This document shows, one piece after another, positions 16,578-24,430 of a stretch of 64,000 nt of DNA (position 1 is its first letter; every line of letters begins with the position of its first letter). A program made the translations under genes and the position numbers. Origin of the DNA: Chitinophaga arvensicola (GTDB lineage: Bacteria; Bacteroidota; Bacteroidia; Chitinophagales; Chitinophagaceae); contig NZ_FOJG01000002.1 of assembly GCF_900110835.1 (NCBI RefSeq), forward strand, positions 2,446,979 to 2,510,978. Direction: 5' to 3'. The notes under the pieces are model-generated. The model saw only the letters and a list, made by a program, of their open reading frames with translations, made no database searches and was not told the DNA's origin.

Positions 16578-18698
16578 TCACTTTCCTTCATCTACTTTTT
16601 CCGCCGGTTTTTCCTGCACCAGTACAAGATCGCTCAGCTTCACATTAATCGGGATATTACCGATTTTCACAATGGCCCTTTTGTCGCGGATCTCCAGTAC
16701 TTTACCCACCTGCCGGTTGGTCACTATTTTTACCTGAGTTCCAACTTCTATCTGGCCCTTTATCTCTTCAAATTTATCCTGCACTTTTTTGTTGAGTTGC
16801 TCGCTGTGCTGCTTCTCACGGCGACGGAACAACAGAATTTCTGCCTGCTTCATTACTTTCTCCTTATCATCCGCACGCTTCCACTCTATCACGATCTGTT
16901 TCAGCTTACGCTCCATATCTTTCAGGTACTGGAGGTCATCTTCCTTGATCTGATTCTGTAATTTCAACAGGGTATATTGCTGCTGCTTGCGTTCTTTATC
17001 CGCAAGTATTTCATATTCCTTCTTCAAACGCTCATTTTCCTTCAGCAATTTCTGCAACTCTTTCTCTTTATGCTCTACTTTCTGGAGATCCTGTTCTGCT
17101 TTATTCAACAGCTTATCCAACTGAAAATGGCCTTCGTCTACCAGCTTCTTAGCCCGCGCAATGAGTGCCGGATTCAGCCCGATACGCTCTGCTATTGAGA
17201 AGGTATAGGAACTACCCGGCTTACCCACCATCAGTTTGTACATCGGCATCAGGGTTTGCTCATCGAAGCCCATGGCTCCGTTGATAATACCCTTCACCTT
17301 ATTGGCCATTACTTTCAGGTTTAGATAGTGCGTAGTAACTACCCCAAAGGCATGCTTCTTGGCCAGTTCTTCCATGATCACTTCGGCAAAAGCCCCACCC
17401 AGGTTGGGATCGGAACCACTACCCAGTTCATCGATGAAGAAAAGCGTCCGGCCATTGGCGCTCTCCATGAAATGTTTCATGTTCTTAAGATGGGAACTAT
17501 AAGTACTCAACTCAAATTCGAGCGATTGCGTATCCCCGATATGAATCATCAGTTGCTTGAAAATGCCTAACTGCGACGACGGATGTACCGGTACCAGTAA
17601 CCCGGATTGCAGCATCAACTGAATAAGACCGATGGTTTTCAGGGTCACGGTTTTACCACCGGCATTGGGTCCGCTGATCACCAGGATATGCGCATCCTTG
17701 TCCAGGTTGATATTTACCGGAATAGTAGGCTTGTTGTTCTTCCTGTTATACAACAGCAACAACGGATGATAAGCCTGTATAAGATTCAGCTGTGCATGCG
17801 GCAACAGCATGGGATAGTTCGCATCCATATCCAGCGCCAGTTTGGCCTTTCCACGGATAAAATCGAAGGTCCCGAGTATTTCATGGTATCCGTTCAGCAG
17901 GAAGGAATATCCGCTTAAAGCGGCCGTCATGGCCTTTAAGATGCGGTATACTTCGCGTCCTTCCTCTCTTTCGAGCGACTGGATATCATTATTGAGTTCT
18001 ATTGTTTCCTCCGGTTCCAGGAAAGATGTTTTCCGGGTATCGGATTCACCATGAATCAATCCTTTTACCATGCGCTTATTCTCTGCGTAGATCGCCACTA
18101 CCCGGCGGCCGTTGAGAAATGCTTCTTCCTGGTCGGCCAGGTAATTGAGTTTCTGCAACTTCTGCAGGATGCGGTCAAATACGCGGCGCAGCTCCGTGCG
18201 TTTACGGAACAGGGAAATACGGATGCGGGCCAGCTCAGGAGATGCGTTATCTCTTACCTGTCCCAGTTCATCCAATACCTCATCAATGGTAGCGGTGATC
18301 TTTTTCTCGTAATGGGTTTCTTTGATGACTTCGTACAGCGACGAATACTGGGTACGGCGGTCATGGTCAAAGAACCTGACGATGCTATGCATGCTCTCTG
18401 CCAGTTTACGCAGCAGCATGGCTTGTTCCCCGGTTAGTACTGCGCCCTCGATAGATAAAAGGCGCAGTTCTTTTTTCAGGTTCAGAATAAAATCGTTCGG
18501 AAAATTCTCCTGTAACAGGGTGAGTTGTTTATATTCATGTGCCTGTTGCAGGGCTGTTTTAACATAATCTATGTGCGTGTGCAGGCGGAGATCTGCGGCC
18601 ATTTCCTTGCCCAGTTCTGTTTTGCAATGCTCTTGCAGCAATGCCTGTACCTTATCGAATTCCAACTGCATCAACGCAGATTCAGGAAAATATTTCAA
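16578..18698 (-). CDS. MutS2-like ATPase lacking the Smr domain
   Basis: This 706-aa protein has the MutS2 layout. N-terminal clamp and lever helices come first. The ATPase has Walker A SGPNAGGKTVTLKT near 340-355, Walker B LFFIDELGSGSDP near 418-430 and the switch motif VVTTHYLNLK. A long basic coiled coil (about 530-640) and a small beta domain (VKIVTNRQVGKVLEIRDKRAIVKIG) follow. Typical MutS2 continues into an Smr nuclease domain; here the protein stops after DLVLVQEKPAEKVDEGK, and only 126 bases remain before the next gene. Translation most likely begins at TTG (18698), because the MutS2-like N-terminus KYFPESALMQLEFDKV needs it and an in-frame stop lies just upstream. MutS2 proteins act on recombination intermediates or stalled ribosomes; which applies here is not clear. 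Confidence 0.88.
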   Translation of the reverse strand: MKYFPESALMQLEFDKVQALLQEHCKTELGKEMAADLRLHTHIDYVKTALQQAHEYKQLTLLQENFPNDFILNLKKELRLLSIEGAVLTGEQAMLLRKLAESMHSIVRFFDHDRRTQYSSLYEVIKETHYEKKITATIDEVLDELGQVRDNASPELARIRISLFRKRTELRRVFDRILQKLQKLNYLADQEEAFLNGRRVVAIYAENKRMVKGLIHGESDTRKTSFLEPEETIELNNDIQSLEREEGREVYRILKAMTAALSGYSFLLNGYHEILGTFDFIRGKAKLALDMDANYPMLLPHAQLNLIQAYHPLLLLYNRKNNKPTIPVNINLDKDAHILVISGPNAGGKTVTLKTIGLIQLMLQSGLLVPVHPSSQLGIFKQLMIHIGDTQSLEFELSTYSSHLKNMKHFMESANGRTLFFIDELGSGSDPNLGGAFAEVIMEELAKKHAFGVVTTHYLNLKVMANKVKGIINGAMGFDEQTLMPMYKLMVGKPGSSYTFSIAERIGLNPALIARAKKLVDEGHFQLDKLLNKAEQDLQKVEHKEKELQKLLKENERLKKEYEILADKERKQQQYTLLKLQNQIKEDDLQYLKDMERKLKQIVIEWKRADDKEKVMKQAEILLFRRREKQHSEQLNKKVQDKFEEIKGQIEVGTQVKIVTNRQVGKVLEIRDKRAIVKIGNIPINVKLSDLVLVQEKPAEKVDEGK

Positions 18699-19129
18699 GT
18701 GTTAATATATTTAAAGTAAGAAGGCACCAACAATCTCAGGTATTGTTCGTGTCTGCGTAAAAGGTTTACGTTCATGCGCGTAAAAGCGCGGCCATCGTTG
18801 TGGCGGGGAAGTTTTATCCGGGAAAATTCTTAATTCTTGTTCATCAAATTGTCATTATGCTATATCAAACGTTATCCGGCAATTCCGGTTTTTGGACCTG
18901 TTCCTGCTGCTGCTGACGTATGCTTTTGGGTGGTTTTCAGGGCGCTCCTGGGTTCCTGGAAACTGCAAAAGAATGTTAAAGTTACTTAACTTGTCGTTCT
19001 CCTGCATCATATATTACGTAAATTATAAGAAACAAGGGGATCATAAAGATGGATGAAATGGCTGCAATCCTTATACAGTGCTGCATCCAGGACATATAAA
19101 AATAAATGCCATCTTGAAAATTTTATTTT
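18699..19129. other. Intergenic region between divergent mutS2-like and msrA genes
   Basis: These 431 bases contain no convincing gene. Short palindromes are present: CGTAAAAGGTTTACG at 18756-18770, 58 bases from the mutS2-like start, and AAGTTACTTAACTT at 18979-18992. No full TAnnTTTG promoter was found on either strand. The region must hold divergent promoters, but none can be assigned with confidence. Confidence 0.4.
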
Positions 19130-19777
19130 ATGAGGAAGTATTCAATATTCATCTGCCTGATCGCAATGGCCCTTTTCGCCTGTGCCCAATCAAAAAAAGA
19201 CCAAGTTGCCGGAGACATGGAAGTTAGCAAAGATCAAAAAACCGCCACCGCTACCTTTGGAGGCGGATGCTTCTGGTGTACAGAAGCGCAGTTCCAGGAG
19301 CTGGATGGCGTACTGAAAGTGGAATCCGGCTATGCCGGCGGAACGGTAGCCAATCCAACCTACGAACAGGTATGTAGCGGTACTACCGGTCATGCGGAAG
19401 TCATCCGCGTTACCTATGATCCGGCTAAAATCAAGTACGAAGACCTGTTACAGGCTTTCTGGCTCAGCCACGACCCTACCCAGCTCAACCGGCAGGGTAA
19501 CGATGTAGGCACCCAGTACCGCAGTATAATCTTCTATAATAGTGAAGACCAGAAAGAAAAAGCAGAGTTCTACAAGAAGAAATTACAGGAATCCGGCGCA
19601 TACGACAAACCGGTTGTCACAGAAATTGCACCGCTCACTGCCTTCTATGAAGCGGAAGATTACCACCAGAATTACTATAACCAGAATGGCTCACAACCGT
19701 ATTGCACCTTTGTGATCAAACCCAAACTGGAGAAATTCAGGAAGGCTTTTGCCGCCCATCTGAAGAAACAGCCCTGA
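19130..19777 (+). CDS. msrA: Peptide-methionine (S)-S-oxide reductase, lipoprotein form
   Basis: MsrA reduces methionine-S-sulfoxide in proteins. The catalytic motif GGGCFWCTE lies at 44-52 with catalytic C47. The family motifs GYAGG, TGHAEVIRVTYDP, HDPTQLNRQGNDVGTQYRS and the tail AEDYHQNYY are all present. The 215-aa protein begins with a lipoprotein signal (LIAMALFAC, C18), so it should be anchored in the cell envelope and repair oxidised periplasmic or outer-membrane proteins. It appears to be monocistronic. Confidence 0.95.
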   Translation: MRKYSIFICLIAMALFACAQSKKDQVAGDMEVSKDQKTATATFGGGCFWCTEAQFQELDGVLKVESGYAGGTVANPTYEQVCSGTTGHAEVIRVTYDPAKIKYEDLLQAFWLSHDPTQLNRQGNDVGTQYRSIIFYNSEDQKEKAEFYKKKLQESGAYDKPVVTEIAPLTAFYEAEDYHQNYYNQNGSQPYCTFVIKPKLEKFRKAFAAHLKKQP

Positions 19778-20003
19778 TAAAGACCACCTGTTTAAGTTTT
19801 CGGGAGATGAGAAACAGCAGTAGCTGTTTTTCATCTCCCGAAATTATATCCCTGAACCCTCAAAAAAGCCCGGACATTGTTCTCCGAAATAGCCGGATCC
19901 GGAAAAAACAACCCGTTTCACTCCTCCCCACTGCATTTAATCGCCAAAACCTAAAAAACTTTTATTAACTTATGCAGCAGTTATAAAAAAAGTTCCACCA
20001 TTA

Positions 20004-20423
20004 ATGAGCACTGAACAAGTATGTCCCTGGTGTGGCAGCACGGATGTGATCCGTACTATACCAGAAAAAGACCCATTTCACGTAATGGTTGTCTGCCAAC
20101 ACTGTCAAAAGGTAATTAATGACCCGGCCCCATTGGGAAAACAGAAAAATGCCTCCACGCAACGCGCTATCGAGGAAAAAACCGTACAACTAGCCATGCA
20201 CGGTGGCAAAATCGTCGCCATTAAGTACTATCTGACGGAAATGAATAAACTACCCGGCAACAATATCGGCCTCCGGGAGGCAAAAGATGCCGTGGAAAAC
20301 CTGATCTTTTCCCGTGGCCTCACCAGCGCCATCAAACAACCCAGTAAAAACGGCTGTGTCATTGTACTGATCGTCCTGGTCCTGGTCATAGCCAGTATCG
20401 TCTACTTCTATACCCACAGATAA
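20004..20423 (+). CDS. Zinc-ribbon membrane protein with L7/L12-C-terminal-like segment
   Basis: A 139-aa protein of unknown function. It has an N-terminal zinc ribbon (CPWC at 8-11 and CQHC at 32-35). A middle segment follows, GKIVAIKYYLTEMN then GLREAKDAVENL, which resembles the C-terminal domain of ribosomal protein L7/L12 (the KI..IK...R..TGLGLKEAKD..E pattern). A single C-terminal transmembrane helix, CVIVLIVLVLVIASIVYFY, would leave the zinc ribbon in the cytoplasm. The L7/L12 resemblance is read by eye and is the least certain part. The next gene, an Rrf2 regulator, appears to have its own promoter. Confidence 0.7.
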   Translation: MSTEQVCPWCGSTDVIRTIPEKDPFHVMVVCQHCQKVINDPAPLGKQKNASTQRAIEEKTVQLAMHGGKIVAIKYYLTEMNKLPGNNIGLREAKDAVENLIFSRGLTSAIKQPSKNGCVIVLIVLVLVIASIVYFYTHR

Positions 20424-20448
20424 ATTTTTCCGTTCCCCCCTATTATCG

Positions 20449-20456
20449 TACTTTTG
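20449..20456 (+). promoter_or_regulatory. -7 promoter element of the Rrf2 gene within a small palindrome
   Basis: TACTTTTG matches the Bacteroidota -7 consensus TAnnTTTG. It lies inside GTACTTTTGTAC (20448-20459), whose ends are self-complementary, and 25 bases before the ATG at 20481. A palindrome on the -7 box suggests autoregulation by the Rrf2 protein (inference). Confidence 0.5.
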
Positions 20457-20480
20457 TACTGTAATAAAGTCGATTACAGA

Positions 20481-20891
20481 ATGAACAACGGACGATTTCC
20501 CATATCACTGCATATTCTCACGCTGCTGGCCAGCGCGGAAGGGGAACTGTTGGCATCCGACTATATTGCCGGCAGCATCAACATTAACCCGGTACTGGTA
20601 CGCAAGGAGATCAGCAATCTCCGCAACCACGGATTGATAGAAAGCAAGGAAGGAAAAAACGGAGGCTCCACCCTGGCCAGATCTGCAGATAAGATCCGGC
20701 TCTCGGAAGTATACCATGCCGTTCAACAGGCTTCCCTGCTGGGAAACAGTAAAAATCAGCCCAACCCCGATTGTAATGTAGGGAAACAGATTAATCAGCA
20801 TCTGGACCACCTCTACCAGGAAATAGAAGGCGCCCTGCTGCACAAACTGGAAAAAATGAGCCTGGCCGATTTCCTGCGCCAGTTCCAATAA
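20481..20891 (+). CDS. Rrf2-family transcriptional regulator
   Basis: A winged-helix regulator of 136 aa. The N-terminus MNNGRFPISLHILTLLA is followed by SINPVLVRKEISNLRNHGLIESKEGKNGGSTLAR, which matches the Rrf2 recognition helix and wing. Only one cysteine (in NPDCNVG) is present, so it does not carry the three-cysteine Fe-S site of IscR or NsrR. The frame is open nine codons further upstream, but that would overlap the promoter -7 box at 20449-20456, so 20481 is preferred. The dioxygenase gene starts 42 bases downstream and is probably co-transcribed and controlled by it. Confidence 0.88.
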   Translation: MNNGRFPISLHILTLLASAEGELLASDYIAGSININPVLVRKEISNLRNHGLIESKEGKNGGSTLARSADKIRLSEVYHAVQQASLLGNSKNQPNPDCNVGKQINQHLDHLYQEIEGALLHKLEKMSLADFLRQFQ

Positions 20892-20933
20892 GTTTTTATC
20901 ATCAAAGGCATTGCTGCCATCAGGAGGAAGAGC

Positions 20934-21755
20934 ATGCAACTGAACGATCTCAGAAATATTACCAACGAATTCAAACACAGCACCAGGATGCCCGTGATGT
21001 TCATTGGTCATGGTAACCCCATGAACGGCATCCTGGAAAACGATTTTACCCGCGCCCTCGGTAAAATGGGCAAGGATTTGCCGCAACCACCCAGCGCTAT
21101 TCTTGTTATTTCTGCTCACTGGCTCACCAAAGGCACACATGTGCTGGTAGCTCCGCAACCGGAAACCATCCACGACTTCGGCGGATTTCCTGAAGCCCTG
21201 TATGCCGTTCAATACCCGGCCCCCGGCGCACCTGAACTGGCCCGCGAAACGAAACAACTTATTACCTCCACCCAGGTGATCGAAGACGGCCACTGGGGCC
21301 TTGACCATGGCTCCTGGACGGTATTAAAACATATGTATCCACTGGCAGATATACCCGTATACCAACTGAGTATCGATTATCATCAGCCACCGGAATACCA
21401 TTTCAAACTCGCCGCAGAACTCAAAGCATTGCGCGATAAAGGCGTATTGATCATGGGTAGCGGAAATATTGTACACAACCTCCGCCAGGTTGTTTTCACC
21501 GATAACGCCAAACCATTCGACTGGGCCATTGCCTTCGATGAAACGGTGAAAAAGAAACTGGAACAAGGCGCATTCAATGATCTGGTCAATTATCATACAC
21601 TGGGCAGGGAAGCACAGCTGTCTATTCCTACCAATGATCACTATCTCCCTATGATCTATACACTGGGACTGGTAGATAAACAGGAAGAAATACAATTCAC
21701 TTACGAAGAAATACAAAACGGCAGCATAAGTATGCGCTGTTTTAAAACCGCATAA
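20934..21755 (+). CDS. ygiD: Class III extradiol ring-cleavage dioxygenase (YgiD/DODA-like)
   Basis: A 273-aa LigB-fold enzyme of the 4,5-DOPA dioxygenase family. Candidate Fe/Zn ligands are the His in FIGHGNPM, in ISAHWLTKG, in GLDHGSWTVL and in GNIVHNLRQV, all placed as in YgiD. It would open catechol-type rings, but the physiological substrate is unknown. Pairing with an Rrf2 regulator suggests redox- or quinone-linked control, which is an inference. A strong terminator follows. Confidence 0.88.
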   Translation: MQLNDLRNITNEFKHSTRMPVMFIGHGNPMNGILENDFTRALGKMGKDLPQPPSAILVISAHWLTKGTHVLVAPQPETIHDFGGFPEALYAVQYPAPGAPELARETKQLITSTQVIEDGHWGLDHGSWTVLKHMYPLADIPVYQLSIDYHQPPEYHFKLAAELKALRDKGVLIMGSGNIVHNLRQVVFTDNAKPFDWAIAFDETVKKKLEQGAFNDLVNYHTLGREAQLSIPTNDHYLPMIYTLGLVDKQEEIQFTYEEIQNGSISMRCFKTA

Positions 21756-21771
21756 AAACATCCATTAAAAA

Positions 21772-21806
21772 AAGATGCCGCCCTTTTTGTAAAGTGGCGG
21801 CATCTT
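21772..21806. terminator. Bidirectional terminator between dioxygenase and TonB receptor genes
   Basis: An 11-bp perfect repeat, AAGATGCCGCC (21772-21782) with GGCGGCATCTT (21796-21806), is flanked by A and T runs. It sits between two convergent genes and can serve both. Confidence 0.85.
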
Positions 21807-21829
21807 CTTTTATATGATATCGGGAGATA

Positions 21830-24250
21830 TTAAAAACGGTATCCGATCGTCATCCTGAAATTACGTCTCGCTTCCACAATATAGCTGTAAATACCACCTG
21901 GAGCGGGTATAGACGCAGCTGTCAGCAACTTCTGATCGTTCAGCAGGTTATTCACCAGCAGGGAAACATTGTATTTTCCTTTTGCATAATTCAAACCGGC
22001 ATCTGCACGGAAATAATTCGGAATATTAGGTGTGGTAGAAGTGCTTCCTACTACCCTGTCTGCCAGCCACTGGATACCACCGCTCACGCCAAATCCATTC
22101 AGCAATCCTTTATTCAGCCTGTAGTTCAGCCAGGCATTGGTAATATGCTTTGCTGTGTTAGGCGTAATATTACCCAGCGTTTTCGTTTTTGCATTCGCCG
22201 GCTCTTTCGATATTTTGGAATCCGTGTAGGCGTAATTCAACGTGGCATTGAGTCCTGGTAAGATCTCACCATTTACATCTATTTCCACCCCTTTGGTTTC
22301 CGTTTCGCCCAGCTGCTCTTGCACATCTGCACCGCGACTGTCCTTAATATTCAGGGCAATCAGTGCATTCTGGCGTCTGATGCGATAAACAGAAGCAGAG
22401 GTCATCAGGCGGCCACCAAACCATTCTTTCTTAACACCGGCTTCAATATCCACGCCGGTAATAGGTTTGAAGGCATTCAAATTGGAATCCACTCCCGGTA
22501 CCGGTACAAAAGACTTATCAAATAATGCGTACACACTGGTGCTTTTATCTACAGAATAGCTCAGACCAACGCGTGGTGTTACTACATTGTCCTTCAGCTG
22601 CGCCGTTTTTGTTTTACCTACTGTTTCTGCATAGGTGAAACGCGCTGCCAGGGATAAACGCAGCTTATTATCAAAAAATCCGAGTTCATCCTGCAGGTAG
22701 GCAGACGTATAATTTACTACCGTAGCGTAGGTAGTTGCTCCGGCGCGGGTTCTCACGCTCTGGCTCCGGTCTATTTTAGGGATAGAGTCGAAGGCAATAC
22801 CGTAAATGGGATTGTACACGTTGAACGGCACGCCCTTAGGCAATTGCAGATAAGGCGTCAGTGTTCTGAAATCGCCCCAGAATTTCTTGTTACCCATATC
22901 AATGCCTCCCAATATCCGGTGACGTACAGACCCGGTATATTCTTCACCGGAAAAGGACGCCTGGGCAAAACGATTCTCTCCGGCTTCATCTCCCACACTG
23001 AAATAACGTTTCATATCGCCGTTATCTTCCATGCTGCCGGCCCATACGCTGTTGGCCACCATGCTGAAATTGAAGTAAGCTACCTGCGCATGCGCTTCCC
23101 ACCTGTCGTTCAGCTTATGATCGAAATAGAGATAAACGCTATGATCTCTCAGCTGACCAGGTTCAAGGGAAGGATCCCCGTAGAAGAAATCGTTGGAGAT
23201 ATTTTCATCCAGTAATTTCTTTTTGGAGAAGGCATAGTTACCGTTCGACAGGTACTTCGATCCCTGGAACGTATATTCGAGCGTAACGGAAGTACGATCA
23301 TCTACCAGGTATTTTAATACCGGCGCAAACAGGTACCTGTTGCTGTAATTGTATTTGGTATAGAAATCTTTCTGCTGACCGGCCACATTTAAGCGGTACA
23401 GCAGCTTTCCATCTTTACTCAGTTTTCCGTCGAAATCCAGTGCGGCCCGGTAAGTACTGAAACTTCCCATGCTGATGGTAGCCGAACCTTTCGTATTACC
23501 GGTTGGCTTTTTGGTCACCACATTATAGAACCCACCCGGCTCGCCATTGGCCAGCATAAATCCTGCAGGCCCTTTTACAAACTCAATACGCTCAATCATG
23601 GCAGCATCTTCTGCAGTGGGCCCCCAACTGGCTTCTATGTTCATACCATTACGGAAAGCCGGGATTTTAGAACCGCGCATCCTGATTTGTGCATACTGGT
23701 TATCCCAGTGCCCTACACGGCTGGCGCCACTCACATTGCGGGTAATACCATCTACAATGTCAAAAGCCTGCTGATCTGCCATCACGGTGTTGGAGATCAC
23801 CTGGATGTTTTGCGGTACTTCGAGAACAGGCGTTTTCAAACGCAGCGATCCGGAAAGACTATCATTCTTATAACGGTTCTTCATACCGTTGACAGTTACT
23901 TCCTTTAATTGCTTATCGGATGCTTCCAGCTGCAGTTGTACCTGAACAATCTGGTCCTTTATCACTTCCACTTCCTGTGTCAATGTTTTATACCCCATCA
24001 GCATAACCTGCAGGGTATAACGACCGGGAAGCATTCTTTTGAACACAAACTCTCCTTTTTCATTGGTGAGCGTTCCCTTATTTTTTTCTTTGATCTGAAC
24101 CGCTACATAGGCGGCCGGCGTGCCATCCGAAGTAATAACCACCCCTTTAATGGCAGATAATGGTTCTGTTTCAGCAGATGCCGTAACAGTAAAGAAAACC
24201 ATACATAAAAGGCATAGGGATGCGATACTCCGGTTGGTAAATAAAGACAT
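21830..24250 (-). CDS. TonB-dependent siderophore-type receptor
   Basis: An outer-membrane receptor of about 806 aa. A signal peptide (MSLFTNRSIASLCLLCMVFF...ASAE) is followed by a carboxypeptidase-regulatory-like domain (about 30-115), a plug domain (VPQNIQVISNTVMADQQ, then VKGPAGFMLANGEPGG) and a 22-strand-type barrel ending in NFRMTIGYRF. The plug phrases are those of FhuA/FpvA-like siderophore receptors. No separate signalling domain or adjacent sigma/anti-sigma pair is present, and no Fur box was recognised. The open frame reaches a TTG at 24259, but ATG at 24250 gives a proper signal peptide. The substrate is probably a ferric siderophore, by family resemblance. Confidence 0.9.
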   Translation of the reverse strand: MSLFTNRSIASLCLLCMVFFTVTASAETEPLSAIKGVVITSDGTPAAYVAVQIKEKNKGTLTNEKGEFVFKRMLPGRYTLQVMLMGYKTLTQEVEVIKDQIVQVQLQLEASDKQLKEVTVNGMKNRYKNDSLSGSLRLKTPVLEVPQNIQVISNTVMADQQAFDIVDGITRNVSGASRVGHWDNQYAQIRMRGSKIPAFRNGMNIEASWGPTAEDAAMIERIEFVKGPAGFMLANGEPGGFYNVVTKKPTGNTKGSATISMGSFSTYRAALDFDGKLSKDGKLLYRLNVAGQQKDFYTKYNYSNRYLFAPVLKYLVDDRTSVTLEYTFQGSKYLSNGNYAFSKKKLLDENISNDFFYGDPSLEPGQLRDHSVYLYFDHKLNDRWEAHAQVAYFNFSMVANSVWAGSMEDNGDMKRYFSVGDEAGENRFAQASFSGEEYTGSVRHRILGGIDMGNKKFWGDFRTLTPYLQLPKGVPFNVYNPIYGIAFDSIPKIDRSQSVRTRAGATTYATVVNYTSAYLQDELGFFDNKLRLSLAARFTYAETVGKTKTAQLKDNVVTPRVGLSYSVDKSTSVYALFDKSFVPVPGVDSNLNAFKPITGVDIEAGVKKEWFGGRLMTSASVYRIRRQNALIALNIKDSRGADVQEQLGETETKGVEIDVNGEILPGLNATLNYAYTDSKISKEPANAKTKTLGNITPNTAKHITNAWLNYRLNKGLLNGFGVSGGIQWLADRVVGSTSTTPNIPNYFRADAGLNYAKGKYNVSLLVNNLLNDQKLLTAASIPAPGGIYSYIVEARRNFRMTIGYRF

Positions 24251-24283
24251 ATAGGTCAATTAAGTGCGATGAAAAATCAGGCG

Positions 24284-24291
24284 CAAAAATA
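24284..24291 (-). promoter_or_regulatory. -7 element of the TonB receptor gene
   Basis: On the minus strand TATTTTTG fits TAnnTTTG. It lies 33 bases upstream of the ATG at 24250. No clear -33 TTG was found at the usual distance. Confidence 0.4.
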
Positions 24292-24370
24292 CAGTCGCCA
24301 TGATAAGTTCGTTTTCGGATTCGGGAAAATGGTTTACGCAAAACGGAAAATAATAGTGAGGAATACCACC

Positions 24371-24417
24371 AATAGTAAAGCGGCCGTATCAATATATGAT
24401 ACGGCCGCTTTACTATT
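24371..24417 (-). terminator. Terminator with 21-bp perfect stem after the FtsX-type permease
   Basis: The 21-base arms 24371-24391 and 24397-24417 are exactly complementary around a 5-base loop (ATATA), with a GC-rich core GCGGCCGTATC. It begins about 14 bases beyond the permease stop and isolates it from the TonB receptor gene. Confidence 0.85.
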
Positions 24418-24430
24418 TACTAACGAACAA

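Noticed and set aside
20505-21308. Long minus-strand frame across the Rrf2 and dioxygenase genes
   Set aside because: The plus-strand proteins have intact family motifs over their whole length; the minus-strand product has none.
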